Of a stretch of 64,000 nucleotides of DNA, positions 13,923 to 27,066 are shown piece by piece (the first letter of the stretch is position 1; every line of letters begins with the position of its first letter). The DNA lies in assembly GCA_020086605.1 (NCBI GenBank), contig JACBWW010000021.1, positions 2,324,758 through 2,388,757 on the forward strand, read 5' to 3'. The stretch comes from Lanius collurio (lineage: Eukaryota; Chordata; Aves; Passeriformes; Laniidae). Under the pieces are notes generated by a model. That model had not been told where the DNA came from. It saw only the letters and a list, made by a program, of their open reading frames with translations, and ran no database searches. The position numbers and the translations under genes are program-made.

Positions 13923-15372
13923 AATATAAAATATCTAATTCCAGGTATAAAGTATGAATGCCTTTCCTTTGCTGGTCTCCTTAAAGCACTGTGTCATTTC
14001 TACAGCCAAAAGTACTTTTTGGTTAATTAATTATTAAGCTTTCTAATTTTTTGTGAGCATCTATTGGGATTGTGCTAGTAGAGTATGCAAATAATGTGCA
14101 TTCACATGTAGTTTATACTGGCAGCTGTTTTGGGAGCAATAGAACAATATATTTTGTGCTGTAAATAGGAAATAGGAACAGCAAAGACTGGCTGACACTA
14201 CCCGGCTTCTTGAAAGTTCAAATAAAATTAGTGAGTGTATTTGCAAAGGTAAGTTCCCTCCTTGACAGGAGGAAAGTATCCAGCATATTTACGAAAACCC
14301 TTTTTCTAACAAAAGTACCTACTTTAGAAATCTTATGATAAATGCCAGTGCAATTGCCATCTGCTCTTATTCTGTCTGCCTTTTCCATCTGGACACAAAC
14401 ATACCTCTCTGGATAAACATAACTCCCCTACTAACTCATCAGTCCTCTGGCCCATCTCATGGGTGGAAGCCCTTGCATGCTGATGTGACCTGTCAGGAGT
14501 TGGATCAGGAGTGGGTTGTGGCCCTGCTGCATTAATGACTCCAGTAGCAGGACGTGCTGAGCAGGCATTGAGTGGGAGGCCAGTGAAGATGTATCCATTT
14601 AGAAAGGATGCAGTGGATGGTTTGGGGAAATGAGTTTTCTTATCCAGAGCTGTTTGCAATGCTTGTATTGGCCTGCTGTGATCATCCCAAGCATCTGCTA
14701 TGGGGAGCATAAGTGTACAGAGGAGCTCGTGTTTATGCCTTTCTGTTTCTATTGCTGAGTAGTTATTAGATTTCTGAGAAATGATTGAATATGAACAACA
14801 TTTTGAACTTTGCAAGTTTCTGTTGGCCTTTCCTCTTTCTTATTTAAGGGAAGTTAGTCTGAGCTCTTCAGTTTCATGTATTGCTTTTAATTATTACATT
14901 TATTTATTTTACTCTCTGCCAGAGTAACTGGAAATAAGGGTCCATTTTAGAATGCAGTTTGCACCAGGGTTATGAGTTCCTCAATCATGGCAGAGGGTTC
15001 ACAAACTGGTGCAAATATGTGGCTTGACAGTGAGTCAATGGTTTATGTGACCTGGGAACCTGGCTGCTTGTTCCTTAATCCTTGCAGTTTTCATCTCTTG
15101 ATGGTCTTGCCCAACTGTAGAACAATGAAACATTTGTTTGACAGGTGCCACTTGTTTTCCAAGGAGAAGGTTGGGGAGGGATACAGCAGGTGTTTGATGA
15201 ACTCAGATCTGCTTTTACACTTGACCCACTGGTGTTTTCAGTAACAGATACCATAATACTGTTTGTACCTCTGGGTGTGAGGCTGGAGAGTCCGACCATA
15301 GCCATGGCTCATTGGGACAGCAGTTTCAGGATGGTGCTTGGGCATCACTAGTGAACCAAAGCCTTAGCAGAG

Positions 15373-15414
15373 CACCTCTGAAATAGATGCTTGCACCTGT
15401 GAAATAGATACTTC
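15373..15414. repeat. 21-bp tandem duplication
   Basis: Two 21-bp units, CACCTCTGAAATAGATGCTT(G) and CACCTGTGAAATAGATACTT(C), lie head to tail and agree at 18 of 21 positions. This is a small local duplication with no function suggested. Confidence 0.7.
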
Positions 15415-18400
15415 TCCTTTTTTCAGCTCACTGGAGCTACATCTCTCTGAAGAACTGAGGCTTTGTTGGTAGCAAACATATGAATGAAAACTATTGCAGG
15501 GGCCATGTAAATGGCCACTGCATCATCAGTGTCTTACTTGATGCATACCTATTTGAGTAAACCACTTTCAAACTTTAGAAATTTCACCTCTATCTTTTCC
15601 TTCTGATGTAATTTATGGTGCAGTTTTCAAATGCCTGGCACCATCCAGTTTAATGTGAGTGCAAGGGAATGGAATCTGCTGGGGTTCAAATTAATCTTAT
15701 CACGTTACTTTTAGATATATAATGCCATATAAATAATTTGTGTGATGATATACCCCTCCTCCACCACTACTCTTCCATTGATTTCCTTAGTTTCCTTCTA
15801 TTTTTCTTTAAGGTAAGGGTCCCAGTCTCTTCCTCCAGTTCAATCTGGTCAGTTTTGTCCTGTGATTGAATAAGAGGCAGGGTAGCCAAAAGACTGGGCT
15901 AGTGCATCCAGTGTCATTAATTCAGTCAGTCAAACAAATGGGAGGCAAGAGAACAAGAAGCAGTGACCAATTGGTCACATGGCAGGGGATCTGCCCTGGA
16001 GCACGGAACACACTGAGATCAGCCCCTGAGCTGCATGGTCACAAATGCCATAATGATTTCTTAGCATGGCCCTGGCTGTGGTAGCTCATGCCAGCCTGCT
16101 GAGCAAGCTTGGCCAGGCTTCTTGAGATTCACAGATAAGATTTATTCCTGAAGCCTGACCTACATGAATGTGTATCTAAATGTGTGAAAGCTGTGATTTG
16201 ATGGCAAGCAATGAAAGGTCATAGAAAAAGCAGGCAATGCATTTAAATCAAAATGATGAAGCTGGGTAATTTCATTAGCAACAGTTGTATTTACTGGAAG
16301 TCACAGATGGTGCAGTTTAGCTTATGGCCAATTTGTTAAGACAAAATAAGTATAAAGAAAGAAATATTCCAAGTGAGAGGTGGTTAAAAATTAAATAGGC
16401 ACCAGATGGCTCAAGATTGTCCTTCATAGAAATTTGGTGAAAGAAGACATAAACAATCCAAAAGCATTTCTGAATGGGACACTTACAGGCTGGCTAGGGC
16501 CTTTATCAGAACTAGGTTTAAAAGCAGAGCAATTAAACTTCCCTCATGTGTTAACATTTGACATCCCAGCAAATTGTTCTACAAGAACTTTCAAATTATT
16601 TTCTATCTGATAAATTCTTTAAACTGAGAAGCAAGAAAAAATGGAATAACCAATAAATATTTCAGCCTTCAGCTACCTTTAACATTACCTCAGCTTTCAT
16701 TTAAAATCAGGAGAGGTTTCACTGTGCAGTGTATGTTTATACATCCAGATGTATGCATATCAATACATGAGCCTTTATGCTCAGAGAAATGGCAATATTT
16801 TAGTTCTTGCTGGCTTTGGAGAAATGTTAGCAATTGTTACAGTTCCCTGATGATAGGTTACAGCCTTAGAGTGTATTCTGGGTGATACAAGTTCCTTTTC
16901 TGGGCTGCAGTGCAGTTTTTTTCCAGACCCTGGAAAAACTAATTTTCAACATTTATATACTTTATCTATTCACTAGCACCTACAGTGAGTTTTGGGAGTC
17001 AAAAGCTATTAATATTTTTTGCTTAGTGTTGAGAACTGCTAAAGCCAATTGTTAGCACTGATGCCTTTGAACTCTCTCGTAAAACAAATAACAGTACTGA
17101 TTCCCCATGTTTTAGGTGGATAACATGATTCTATTATATAGAGTGCCTTGATTCTCTTTTCCACTCATGGGCATGTTTTGCCCATAATAAAGCACATCCC
17201 TGTGCAATACCAGTAAATTTAACAGTCAAAAAAAAAGAGTAAAAACATTACAAATTATTCCAAGGAAAAAGAGTCAGCATGTGCTCTCTAGTTTTATATG
17301 GAGCACTAGATATAGGTGATATCAGAGACACAGCAGAAATCTCTTTAAAGCAAGCTGCATGTATGGAACTGGTTTTCCCAGGAGTGGGAGTGGGGGTGGA
17401 AGAAACAGAAAAGCAAAGAAAAACAGCCTTGAATGAGAGAGGCAGCTGGAGACTGTGTTGACTAATTAATGAGCAACATACACTTAAGAGCTTTTACTCA
17501 TCCTGCACTGGCTTTGCACATTTTCTACTGTGTGTTACAATCTCTGGGTATGAAAGCTCAGCAAGTGGTGCCTGCTTGCAGGAAAAAGGCTACACTTGAA
17601 AAAAGATGGCTGTACTCACTGAGGGGAAATGAAAACATTTACAAATTTCCTGGAAAAGCCTGGAACAGCCCAGATGGGGAACATGATTTGAAGAATTTCA
17701 CAATTAAATGAACTTAAAAATCAGAAATGATCCAGGAATAATTTCCCCATGTGTCAACGTAAAAGTAACGCACATGCACCAACCACAGCCTTGCCAGGGA
17801 AATACATTCTTGCATAAGAAAGATTTTATTTTTTTATTTTTTGTTTCAGCTGCCAGAGTTGCACCTATAAACAGGAAGGCAATTTACAAGCATGGCTTTG
17901 TGTTGAGAAAGATCATCCATGTAAGGTTAAGACTGATTTTTTAAAAAATTATTCTTTAAAGACAAAAATACAAAAGAGGATTTTGCTGACCTTGACTAGA
18001 AATAGCACAGGCTCTTTATTGTATGCATCTGCAGGGCTTTCTGTGTGGAAGGAGAAAGGGGGAAGGGTGGAAAGGCAAGCTAGGAGGAAATCAGGATCTT
18101 TAAAGTGTGCACTCTGAAAACTTTGTATTCAGCTGCTGGCTTTTAGTCATTGCTGCTCTTTGCAGAATAGTTCAATCTCAGTGCCTGGGCAGAGTCTTTT
18201 GCTGTGCTTCTGAAAATCTGTCCCTTTCTGCCTGAGCTAGGCCTGCTCTGATTGTACTCAGGAATGGTGAACCTCAGCAGTCCCTGCTCCTATAAATTCT
18301 GACCCTGCAGTTCTGCACCTGCCACCCATCCAGCGCACCTCCCGTCACCCTCACTGTTCCAGCAGGTGATCCTACTTCATAAACACGGTTCTCTTCCGTG

Positions 18401-21064
18401 CCTGTAGGCAAACCCAAATGTTCTGGACCTCACAATTGACCTGGCTTGGAGGGTAGCCCCAGTTCCAGAAACAGTGCTGTGTGTGATTTGTTGTTACCTG
18501 TGTTTGAAGCTGATTGTGTTCCACAGTCAGGCAGCCCCTTGTTGCCAATATCCTTTGTCAGCCAAGTGTAGGGACAGTAGCACAGGTGGTGGAAAAAGAA
18601 CAAAAAGACTTATGGGTGAATGACAGGAAGAGTTTGGGCTTTGTAGGTAGCTGAACAAATGCTTGTGCTCTGAAATTTATGGCAACTCCTTGTTAAATGT
18701 GGCAGACACACTACAGCAGAGGAAGCATAAAGCTTGCAAATTACATAGCAAGAAATTTGTAAATGAAATGAATTTTCAACTCTACATCCCATTTTCTACC
18801 ATGGCTGTTTCATGATTAAGCAGGTCAGATGCTTGTAAGTTAAAAAAAAAGTTGGAGGTGGATTTAAACTAATTGCAATCTCATGTGAGTGATACATTCT
18901 GCATATCAGCAGAGAACAACTGAGGCTTAGTTGTAAACAGCTGGTAAATGCTGTTACCACTACGTACCTAAGGGGTATTAGAGGTGGTGTTCCTGTCCTC
19001 GTGTTCATTTGTGGTTACTTTCTGGGTTTGAAATCCTCTGTGGTTTAAACCATGAGTGAGTTGTTAGCCCTTGGCATCCAAAATAGCACAGGACAATTCT
19101 CGATTTTTCTGTTTTTTTTAGTGCATATTTGAGTATTCAGCAAGCTTGTTTAGCTGACTGGTTTTATTATGCTGTCTTGTAAAATCTGTTAGATGAATAC
19201 AGATTTTTCTAGCAAGCCTAGGCCTTTAAATGCTTTTATTATGGAGGTTTTGCTTCCAGGTGTCTGTCATCTGTCCCCCTATGGTAATGTAAGAAAGAAC
19301 TCTTCTTATAAAAACCAAAGGAAAAGAGAATTTGAGATCTTTGTGTTTTGCAGTGACCAGCTTCTTCACAGTTAGTCAATTTGTGTGCTAATGGTAGTGT
19401 TTGGCTTGTGCAGTCAAAACTAAAGGAAAAAATGCATCACTGTGGTAGTTATTCAGACTGTCTTGTGGGTAGTGTCATAGCAAGTCCCATTCTGTGCCAG
19501 CAGAATAAAACTATTTAAATCTGTTAAGTTGAAAGCACCTGAAAAGAGTTATTGGTCCAATTGATCATTCCCAGAGGTGCTTACAAGGAGCATGCTGTGG
19601 CAGGAGCTCTCTTGTTACAGCCCGAAGAAGGTTCAGGAGCCTGACTGAGGAGCTCACTTTAGGTGAGTTATAGGAGAAGTTTTTCTGATTACTTTGCTAG
19701 CATGTGGGATATGTGCATGTAGCTGAAAACAACAGGGAATTTCATATACAACTCATTTAGCTGGTGCTATGTGGATTCTTGTGCAAGGAAAGCCTTTGCT
19801 GGCTGATCTTTAGTCCTCAATAATTGTTCTGCTCAAAACTCACTTTGAAGAGGTGTTAACTTTGGGTTACTAACTCTGTCAATGCCTATGAGAGCCAAGA
19901 TTGTCAGGGCACAGATGTACAAAAAAGATTTTTTTTCCTTAACAGATTAGTTCTGATTCTGTCCTTTGTGGTCTTCAAGTATCAGCTTTTATCAATTTTT
20001 CTATAGGTTTGTGTGTCTGGAATCTTTTCAGTTTTACTGACCTGAAACTTGTGCCTTTGTTCTTTCACTGAGGCCCTACCTGTGTCAAAGTGATCTGCAA
20101 AATTGAACAGTTTCCTAAATGTTATTGTGTTTGGAGTTTTGCATTAATTGGCTAATTTTCACCAACTTTGTGTTCACCCTATGCTGATAAGTGTAAGACC
20201 AGTACCAGGTTTAGAGTCAAATGAGCATACAGGAGTCAGAAGCCATAGCATGAAAAGCTTGTAGTTCAAACTTGCTCTCTCAGGGGCTGAGTCAAGCTCA
20301 TTTATAGCCCCTCATTCCTCAAAATTCATCCTAGTAACCCGTCCAGAACTGGCAACAGTATCTAGGAACATAAATGCTTAAGATGGAACACCTTGATCAA
20401 AGAAAATTCACAATACATTTCATAAATAGAAGTATATTAACAACATAAGAAGTTTTCCAAAGCCCATACAATACAGTGTTTGAGAAATTACAGCAGCTCT
20501 TGGATGGAGCTAGATTGATCCAGGAAAATAAAATTTGTAGCAGTTGAAACCAGGTGGGAAGTTATAGGTAGGCAGAATAGGAAGGCAGTTCATGTTCTTA
20601 GATTGTACTGGCACATTTTTGCTCCTGCCCATATCTCAGGAATGTTGATGGGTTAAAGGAGAAGAGTTCATGAAGAAGCATCTGGATCCAAATTCTGGAG
20701 AGAACTGGTTTGCTCCAGGGGTTTGTGAAGCCACACAACTTAGAGCTCAGCACGAGCTCCCAGGTTTACTTTACCCTCCTGCACAACAGCACGGGACATT
20801 TATTTTCTTCTCTGGAGGCATGTGCATTTCAATACAGCCCCATGATTTTATTTGATTATTTTTATTTTTTTCTCCAGTTAATTCTTTTTCAAGATGAGAT
20901 GATCAAATTCCTAATGACAAACTATACAGAAGCTGTGTGGAGATGCAAAGCTGGCAGATACAACAGTAACTAAGAGCCGTCAGCCAGCCATGAAAACTGA
21001 CATGTCATACTTAGTACTTTAAGAGCAATTTACGTCTTCTAAGGACCACACTATATAAACACTT

Positions 21065-21121
21065 ATTAATCTCTAATTAACTTATCTATATGTATTAGCC
21101 AATTAATCTCTAATTAGTTTA
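21065..21121. repeat. Spaced direct repeat containing TAATTA motifs
   Basis: The 20-mers ATTAATCTCTAATTAACTTA (21065-21084) and ATTAATCTCTAATTAGTTTA (21102-21121) agree at 18 of 20 positions, with an identical 15-bp core, at a period of 37 bp. Each carries TAATTA, a core recognised by many homeodomain proteins. The motif is short and common in AT-rich DNA, so a regulatory role is only a possibility. Confidence 0.65.
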
Positions 21122-24044
21122 TTTGCAGATTCTTTCACATTGGGAACTAATTTAGGTGAGGCGTAAACCTCCTGGGACTAGTTCTGATCTCTCCAAGAGG
21201 TGTAAGTCAGGAGGATGTATAAATCCATTCTAATGCAGTGGTAGGGATGGAGCAGTGAAGAACTGCTCCAAGGAATGTATAAATAAGGCACTTTGTGAGT
21301 TCAGAGAGAGATGCTATGCAGTTGTGAGAAGCAACATCAAAATGCTCAGAGTTAATTAGCCAATGTTGATGGGGTTTGATTACAGAGTTTGGTTATTTTT
21401 AAAATTTATTTCTTCACAGGGTGACATACTACTAGAAGAGTATTAATAAGAGTGTACAAAAGTGACTACCATGCCTGAGCTGGCAAACTCAGTGCTCCTG
21501 CACCTCTTGTGAGTAGAGCTCAGTGATGGGGGGAGAGTGGGGAAGGAAAAAAAATCATGGCTGAAAATACCCTTCAGAGTGATACTTCCAATGTACCTTT
21601 GGCCTAATGATCCCAGGTCTTAAACTCATCTACATTTTGAAATTATAGAAATAAAACCGTGTGTGGTTTTCAGGGATGGCAAAGGCACTGTGTGTTTTGC
21701 AGAGTTACCCTGTCTCTAGACTGCTGTGTGGATAAATGTGAGGGAAGCAGCTCATTTCTTCAGCTTTTGGAGAGGCTGTGGCTGATTTGACTGGGTCTGT
21801 GATGTCCATTTCCAGTTTTCTTTGCCATGTAGAGGATAGTTGAAAGCATTCAGAAGCAAACACTCCACAGTGATGGCACTGCAAGGGCAGCCTGGCTTTG
21901 TCCCTGCATGTCTGTCCCCTCTGGAGCAGGCAGGAGCCCCGTGTGCATGCACAAGGGATGATCTCCAGCTCCTGAGGGTTTCCAGAAGCATATTGCTTTG
22001 TGTCTGCAGGTCCCAAAAGATAAAGTCTGAGCTTGGACAGAGCTGTTATGTGCCATTTATTTGCTATGCCATTAGGAGAGAAAAATCTGTTAGTTCTTAG
22101 AGAGTTAGAAAGCTCCTCATATCACTTCTACTGAGTTAGTTAAATCAGCTGAAGCATCTGGACTACCCCTTAATAAGACTGCAGGAAGCAGACTGCCAAA
22201 TGCTGACACTGGTCATGAAACTGCTATTTTATTTAGATGTCCTTGCAGCACAGAGCTGTCTGACATCATGTTTATAGCCTGCATGCAATAGAAATAGAAG
22301 AAATCGTATACATTTTTGAAGGTAGTGTTCAGATTCAGTTGTAATAATTCACTGTGTTGCTTCAGGGCTTCCATATTGCTTTGGGCATAAAGCTGTATTA
22401 TAAATTACAGCACATAAAGCTGAGTTTGACCTACCAGTTGATGCATAATAAACTGACTTAATTCTGAATATTAACTACATATTGTGGCCTAGAGGTTTTC
22501 TCCTCTGTAAGTGTAGTACTGAATTATACAAGAATCTTTTTCTCGTGGGTGAAACCTAAATATAAATACATTCCTAGTATTAATACCACACAGAAAGGCG
22601 CCAATGGCAGAATATTTTCATCCTAAATAGTTCTTATGGTAGCAGAAAATAATTTCTCAATATTGCCAAGTACAGGACATAATTATTGAGACTTTTCAAT
22701 AAGTAAGCATCAGGAGATGATGAATATTTGAAGGATTTTTTTTCAGTTGTCACTGGGCACAGAAAAATACTCTGGCTGCAGTGGCATATTGTTCCTTGGG
22801 GTGTCCAGACCTGCCTTTCCAACATGGATTTTAATGGATTCTAGCTCAGGTCTAGAATTTTGCCTTAGGCTGAGGTTTATGAAAAACAATTTCATCCCTA
22901 GTGAAGATGTCTAAAGTAAAAAAAGATAATGGTCAAACCATTTGAGAATTTAAATTCCACTCACAGAATGTTTGCAATGGATCAATAGTACATGATACTA
23001 TAATCTGCAATATGCTTGCCCACCAATACAACTAGAGATGTGTCTTAAGAGACTGAATCAAAAGGTGCTCATTTTATGTGAAAACATTGCTGCAGAAAGC
23101 TACAGGCTAGTTCTTCAGATTACTTCCTAAGTATTTAACAAAACACAAAGGACTGTGAAAAATCCTGGGTTCCTATATGTTTTTATTAACAAAAATATCC
23201 TCACATTATACTAGAGGTAAATGTGTAGATTATATATAGGATTTTCTGTGAAATTCTTAGATGTTTCAAGGATTTTTCCAAAAGAAGTACAAAGAGGTGT
23301 AGGTATTTTATATTCTTTATGAATTTTATCTCATACATAGGCAGTTTTTGCTATTTTTTTCCTTTCAACTATTCATCAATCTAATCAGACTTCTAAAAAC
23401 TGTGGCTACAAGAGTATTATTTCGTGTTTGGGTCTGGTTTGTCTGTTGTTTAGAAGCAGAGCCATTCTGTGCCTCTCTGGCAGCAGGAGGCACGAGGTGA
23501 GCTCTAAACTGCTTAAGTGTCAGGGCTTATCTCGTTTTACAGGATGGTCCCTAGGGAAGTTGTGACCTCTTCCCATGCCTCTTCCATCCACCAGGAGGTG
23601 GATCTTCCCTGGGGATCTCCTTAAATCTGTCAACTATTCTAAAAAACCTCACATTGGAGCAGTATAAAATTCTCCAAAATGCTGGATGGAAGATTAAAGA
23701 ATTTGAGTGGATGTTCTTCCTTATGGCAGCTCAAAAGAGATGAGGAGACTATTTTTACCTCTGCTCCCCTCCTGCCTTTGGGGAAAAGGAAACAGTGAGG
23801 GAGAATGTGGAGCTGGTCTGCTTGGGATCTTCCTCTCCCCTGTCCTCTTTGCTGAAGACTGAAAATTCCAGATCTGCAAGTGTTGCCCTCTAGCAAGGTC
23901 CAAAGCTATAGGATCAGTCTGGGTAAGCAATAAAAAGCTTTAGAAATTTAACATCAGGCAACCTGGCATTATTTCTCTTCAGGTACCATAGTGGTTCCCA
24001 ATGCCACCCAGCTTTTTGTTTTCCCTTGCTTTAAACAGTTTATG

Positions 24045-24106
24045 TGGAACACAGGTGATGCAAATTCCTATTGAATGGAACACAGGTGATGCAAGTTCCT
24101 ATTGAA
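24045..24106. repeat. 31-bp tandem duplication
   Basis: Two head-to-tail 31-bp units begin TGGAACACAGGTGATGCA at 24045 and at 24076 and match at 30 of 31 positions (A versus G at unit position 20). The near identity indicates a recent duplication, or a variable-number repeat that may differ between individuals. Confidence 0.93.
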
Positions 24107-26763
24107 TGCTAAAGAATACTTGAAAAGATGTGATTCAAGAGGAAAAAAAAAGCTAATTTCAAAATATTCTGAACATAGTCTTGAATCAGCTTTTAACTAC
24201 TTAGGTTTCACACACATACAGTATTTCTGTCTGTACAATTTCTTACAATATTTCATCCTGGAATTAAACCCACTGATACCTCATTTTCAGTAGAGCACTG
24301 GTGAGAAGTACACAACAAACAGCAATACCCCCAAACATTTCCAGACCCACACTCCATCTATCATAAATATTTAAAATTCAATCATCAATCAAAACAACTG
24401 CACACTTCCTTCAAGTGAGCAGCTAGCTACTAATAGCTTAAGAACTCTGTTTTTAAAAAAAAACTAAAATCAGCAACAACTTAACAAGTGGTTTTTACAG
24501 ACTTTCCCCTGATTGCACCCTTCTTTCTGTTTTGCAGAAGGGAGAATGACAGGATAGCTCCATCTTCTAGCAACCCTCCAAACACCAGCAAAGTTAGCTT
24601 GACATTTGGAACTTCTTTCTAGGGGTTGTTCCCAATTGCAGCTACGTTTTAGAGGCAGGATCTGGGTTTTCAACTAGGTACTTGTCTGTAAGAAATGATG
24701 CTATGAATGATTCTATGGTTTTTCTTGTCAAGGAACACAAATATTCTCACACACTGGAGAATATTTTGTTGTGTATATATAACCATGAGAGCAGAAAAGC
24801 TGAAAAACAGATGTAGCCAAAGTAAAAAACAAAAAACAAACAAACCCCCCAAACCCCACAAACAAACTTTTTTAGTTTTAGACTGAAAGTGGAAAATATA
24901 TTTTAAACAAATCCCCAAACTCTGCCTGTTTGAGTACTGCAAACTCAGCGCAATTACTTTGCAGGAATGAAAGGTTCCTGGCTTTGCTTTTAATTCTACC
25001 TTGCAGTCACTGTTACTTTAAACCTAAAGCTTATGCCTGGCAAATTTTGAGTGAAGCTCATCAGTGGCAGCAGGATAAAACTGTAGTGATGAGTTCTTGT
25101 CTTGGCTCCTTCTTGCCTGGCAGGGTAGAGTGTTGGTTTGTTCTTTTATTTATTACATGTTGGCAATTGCATTTATAAGAAAATAACAGCTGATATTTAT
25201 GTGATAGCTGAATCTATGTAGCTTGTTACAGTCAGATTTCATCTGTTTGTGCATTTATTTAAAATTGTATGTGTGAGGCATCTGATGGCGTGACTGTATC
25301 TGCTCTTGAGTGCATTCCAGGAGGGTTGGGATTATCTCATACCCTGGATGGTGAAGAGACAGAGAGACTCTCCTAGAGCATATGAGGCCTTATCTTTCCG
25401 CCATAAGTCCTTAATTTTTCACTGTTCCCATCCAAAGCCTGCATTCAGTCCCAAGATCCTGTAGTTTCCAGGCATATGATGGAGTTAGTGAGGCACAAAG
25501 TGAGCTCATGTCCTTATCTTCTGCCTCTTCTCTTTCCAGAAAAGAATTCACAAATTACTGACACTGAGCAAGTCTGGACAAATAAAGATAACTTGATGTA
25601 AGCAGGGCAGTAAAGGCTCTTTCCCTGCAGTTGTCTTTCCGTGCCACGAGCACTGGCCCTGTTCCCCTCACACAGGTCCATGTGTGCCCTGTCTGTGCTC
25701 CTCACAGGCACAGTGTAGTCCAAGAGTTACTGGATGCCAGGTCCTGTGCAAGACAAATGCAATGTGGGTGCTCTTTTGGGATCCTGTTTGGAGCCATTCA
25801 CAAGTACTGGGACTTGCAGAGGTTTACAAATCATGCCCTAACAAACATATATGTATGGCATGAAATACAGAATCAGAAGTTAATCCAAGTGAAATTGGAT
25901 TAACTACTTCCCAAAAGTAGTAGTAGGCATTCTTTCAGCTCTTCATTCTTTCATGAGGTTCTGAAGTTTTGGGAACTTCTCATTTGTGAATTATTAAGAA
26001 CTAGATCTGCATTTGTTAAATTAAACTAATCCATGATTCCAGTTCCAGAGCATCCAGAAGTTGCTATGAGACATTCTGTGTAGACATTCCTTCTCTCTGA
26101 ATCCTTTATATAATGGAATAATACAGGCCATGGAGAGGGGAGACACAGCTCCAACTCTCTCAGCACACAGTGGGACTCTGGGAAGTTTGCTTTAAACCCC
26201 AGACAAGTCTCTGTCCACTGGATGACACAGACCTACTCCCAAGCATTTGGCAGTTGTAAAAGGAAATGCATTGGCTCTTCATGTAAGGGCTTTTCTGTCT
26301 ATGTTGGTGCAACTGTGAAGTGAAATTTGGATTAAGTTTTAACTAACTGGCAGGTTGTGAGGCCCAGAAGAGTGGTTTGAATTCTTTGGGACCACAGTGG
26401 AGCCCACCAGTACTGGTGTAAAGTAGCCTTAACTTTTCTATTCTGTATGAATGGTAATGGCGTACCTGGGGAAATGACTTCCAGTGTTGCTCTTTAAATA
26501 GAGCTGATGATGTAGAAAGTGTGAAAAAAATCATAGATAGAATAAAGGAGAGCCTGGCACTGGAAGAAAGTCAACTGAAGTTGACTCAGGTATTTCTGGG
26601 GCTAAAACCATACTGAGGGTGATGCCATGAAGATTTTTTGCTTTTTATTTTATACCCCTTTCATGCCTTTTTGCAGCTTCTGTTCCTGATGCTTTTGCCT
26701 ACATTCTTGGACTAGTTTGTTAAACTAGGAGACTAAATATTTTAGAAGCTTTGTAAGTAGAGG
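24107..26763. other. Non-coding AT-rich DNA with an A/C-rich tract
   Basis: Only short unrecognised frames are present (the longest about 90 codons). An A/C-rich simple tract built from CAAA-like units lies at 24823-24867. No mobile element boundary was found around it. The ATGATTCTATGG near 24707 resembles a CR1 tail, but no CR1 body lies upstream on either strand. Confidence 0.55.
24823..24867. repeat. A/C-rich simple sequence
   Basis: The tract runs AAAAAACAAAAAACAAACAA, then blocks of C and further CAAA units. It is low-complexity sequence of the kind that can be left by the tail of an old retroelement, but no element body is recognisable beside it. Confidence 0.7.
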
Positions 26764-26767
26764 TCAA
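26764..26767. repeat. Target-site duplication TCAA (left)
   Basis: The four bases TCAA precede the TG that opens the LTR and recur directly after its terminal CA (27063-27066). A 4-bp duplication is what retroviral integrases of the ERV1 (gammaretrovirus-like) group typically generate. Confidence 0.7.
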
Positions 26768-27062
26768 TGTGCCCCAGACCCCAAGAACACATTCTGTAAA
26801 CTGAGATAGAACCATCCAGGGGAAGGTTCCTTGGGGAGGGGGGGTCACTCGAGCCTCTCATTGGAGAATTTTGATAGAAATGCTAATTGGAAAGACCTAT
26901 AATGATATACCAGATCTTTTTGGGGTGTGCATTACGGGTGCATTTCGGTGCACCTGACCTGGATGTGTCCACCCAAGGATCCTTACAATAAATACCAAGG
27001 TAAAATCCCTTTTTCCCCTTCTAACCATGTCCGACTCTTGATTTTAACACCAGGAAAAGGCA
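26768..27062 (+). mobile_element. Solo LTR of an avian endogenous retrovirus, 295 bp
   Basis: The block opens with TGTGCCCCAG and closes with GGAAAAGGCA, giving the TG...CA ends of an LTR, and is bracketed by the 4-bp direct repeat TCAA. Inside are a TATA-like stretch (CTATAATGATATA, about 26900), a short inverted repeat GGTGCA..TGCACC around 26938-26955, and a canonical AATAAA at 26987-26992 followed by a T-rich stretch. This order fits U3-R-U5 on the plus strand. No primer-binding site, gag, pol or env sequence adjoins either end, so this is a solo LTR left by recombination between the two LTRs of a provirus. The bird-ERV assignment is partly from memory; the ERV1-type label is inferred from the 4-bp duplication. 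Confidence 0.82.
26987..26992 (+). promoter_or_regulatory. LTR polyadenylation signal AATAAA
   Basis: A canonical AATAAA hexamer sits inside the 295-bp LTR, about 70 bases before its 3' end, and is followed by a T-rich stretch (CCCTTTTTCCCC). The position is as expected for the R-region polyadenylation signal of a retroviral LTR and sets the element's orientation as plus. Confidence 0.65.
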
Positions 27063-27066
27063 TCAA
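27063..27066. repeat. Target-site duplication TCAA (right)
   Basis: This is the right-hand copy of the TCAA duplication, directly after the terminal CA of the 295-bp LTR. Confidence 0.7.

Larger units (their letters stand above)
13923..24044. other. Non-coding AT-rich DNA, no gene seen
   Basis: The longest frame is 14333-14815 on the minus strand (160 codons). It has no recognisable domain and no supporting splice context, and a frame of this length is not unexpected by chance in 64 kb. Small duplications are at 15373-15414 (period 21) and 21065-21121 (period 37). Simple T/A-rich sequence lies near 17823-17848. Elsewhere I saw nothing beyond unique sequence. Confidence 0.55.

Noticed and set aside
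14333..14815. 160-codon minus-strand frame as a gene
   Set aside because: No recognised domain and no splice or promoter context. A frame of this length is expected about once by chance in a window this size.
24696..24720. ATGATTCTATGG as a CR1 tail
   Set aside because: A CR1 tail needs CR1 3' UTR sequence next to it; none is seen on either strand.
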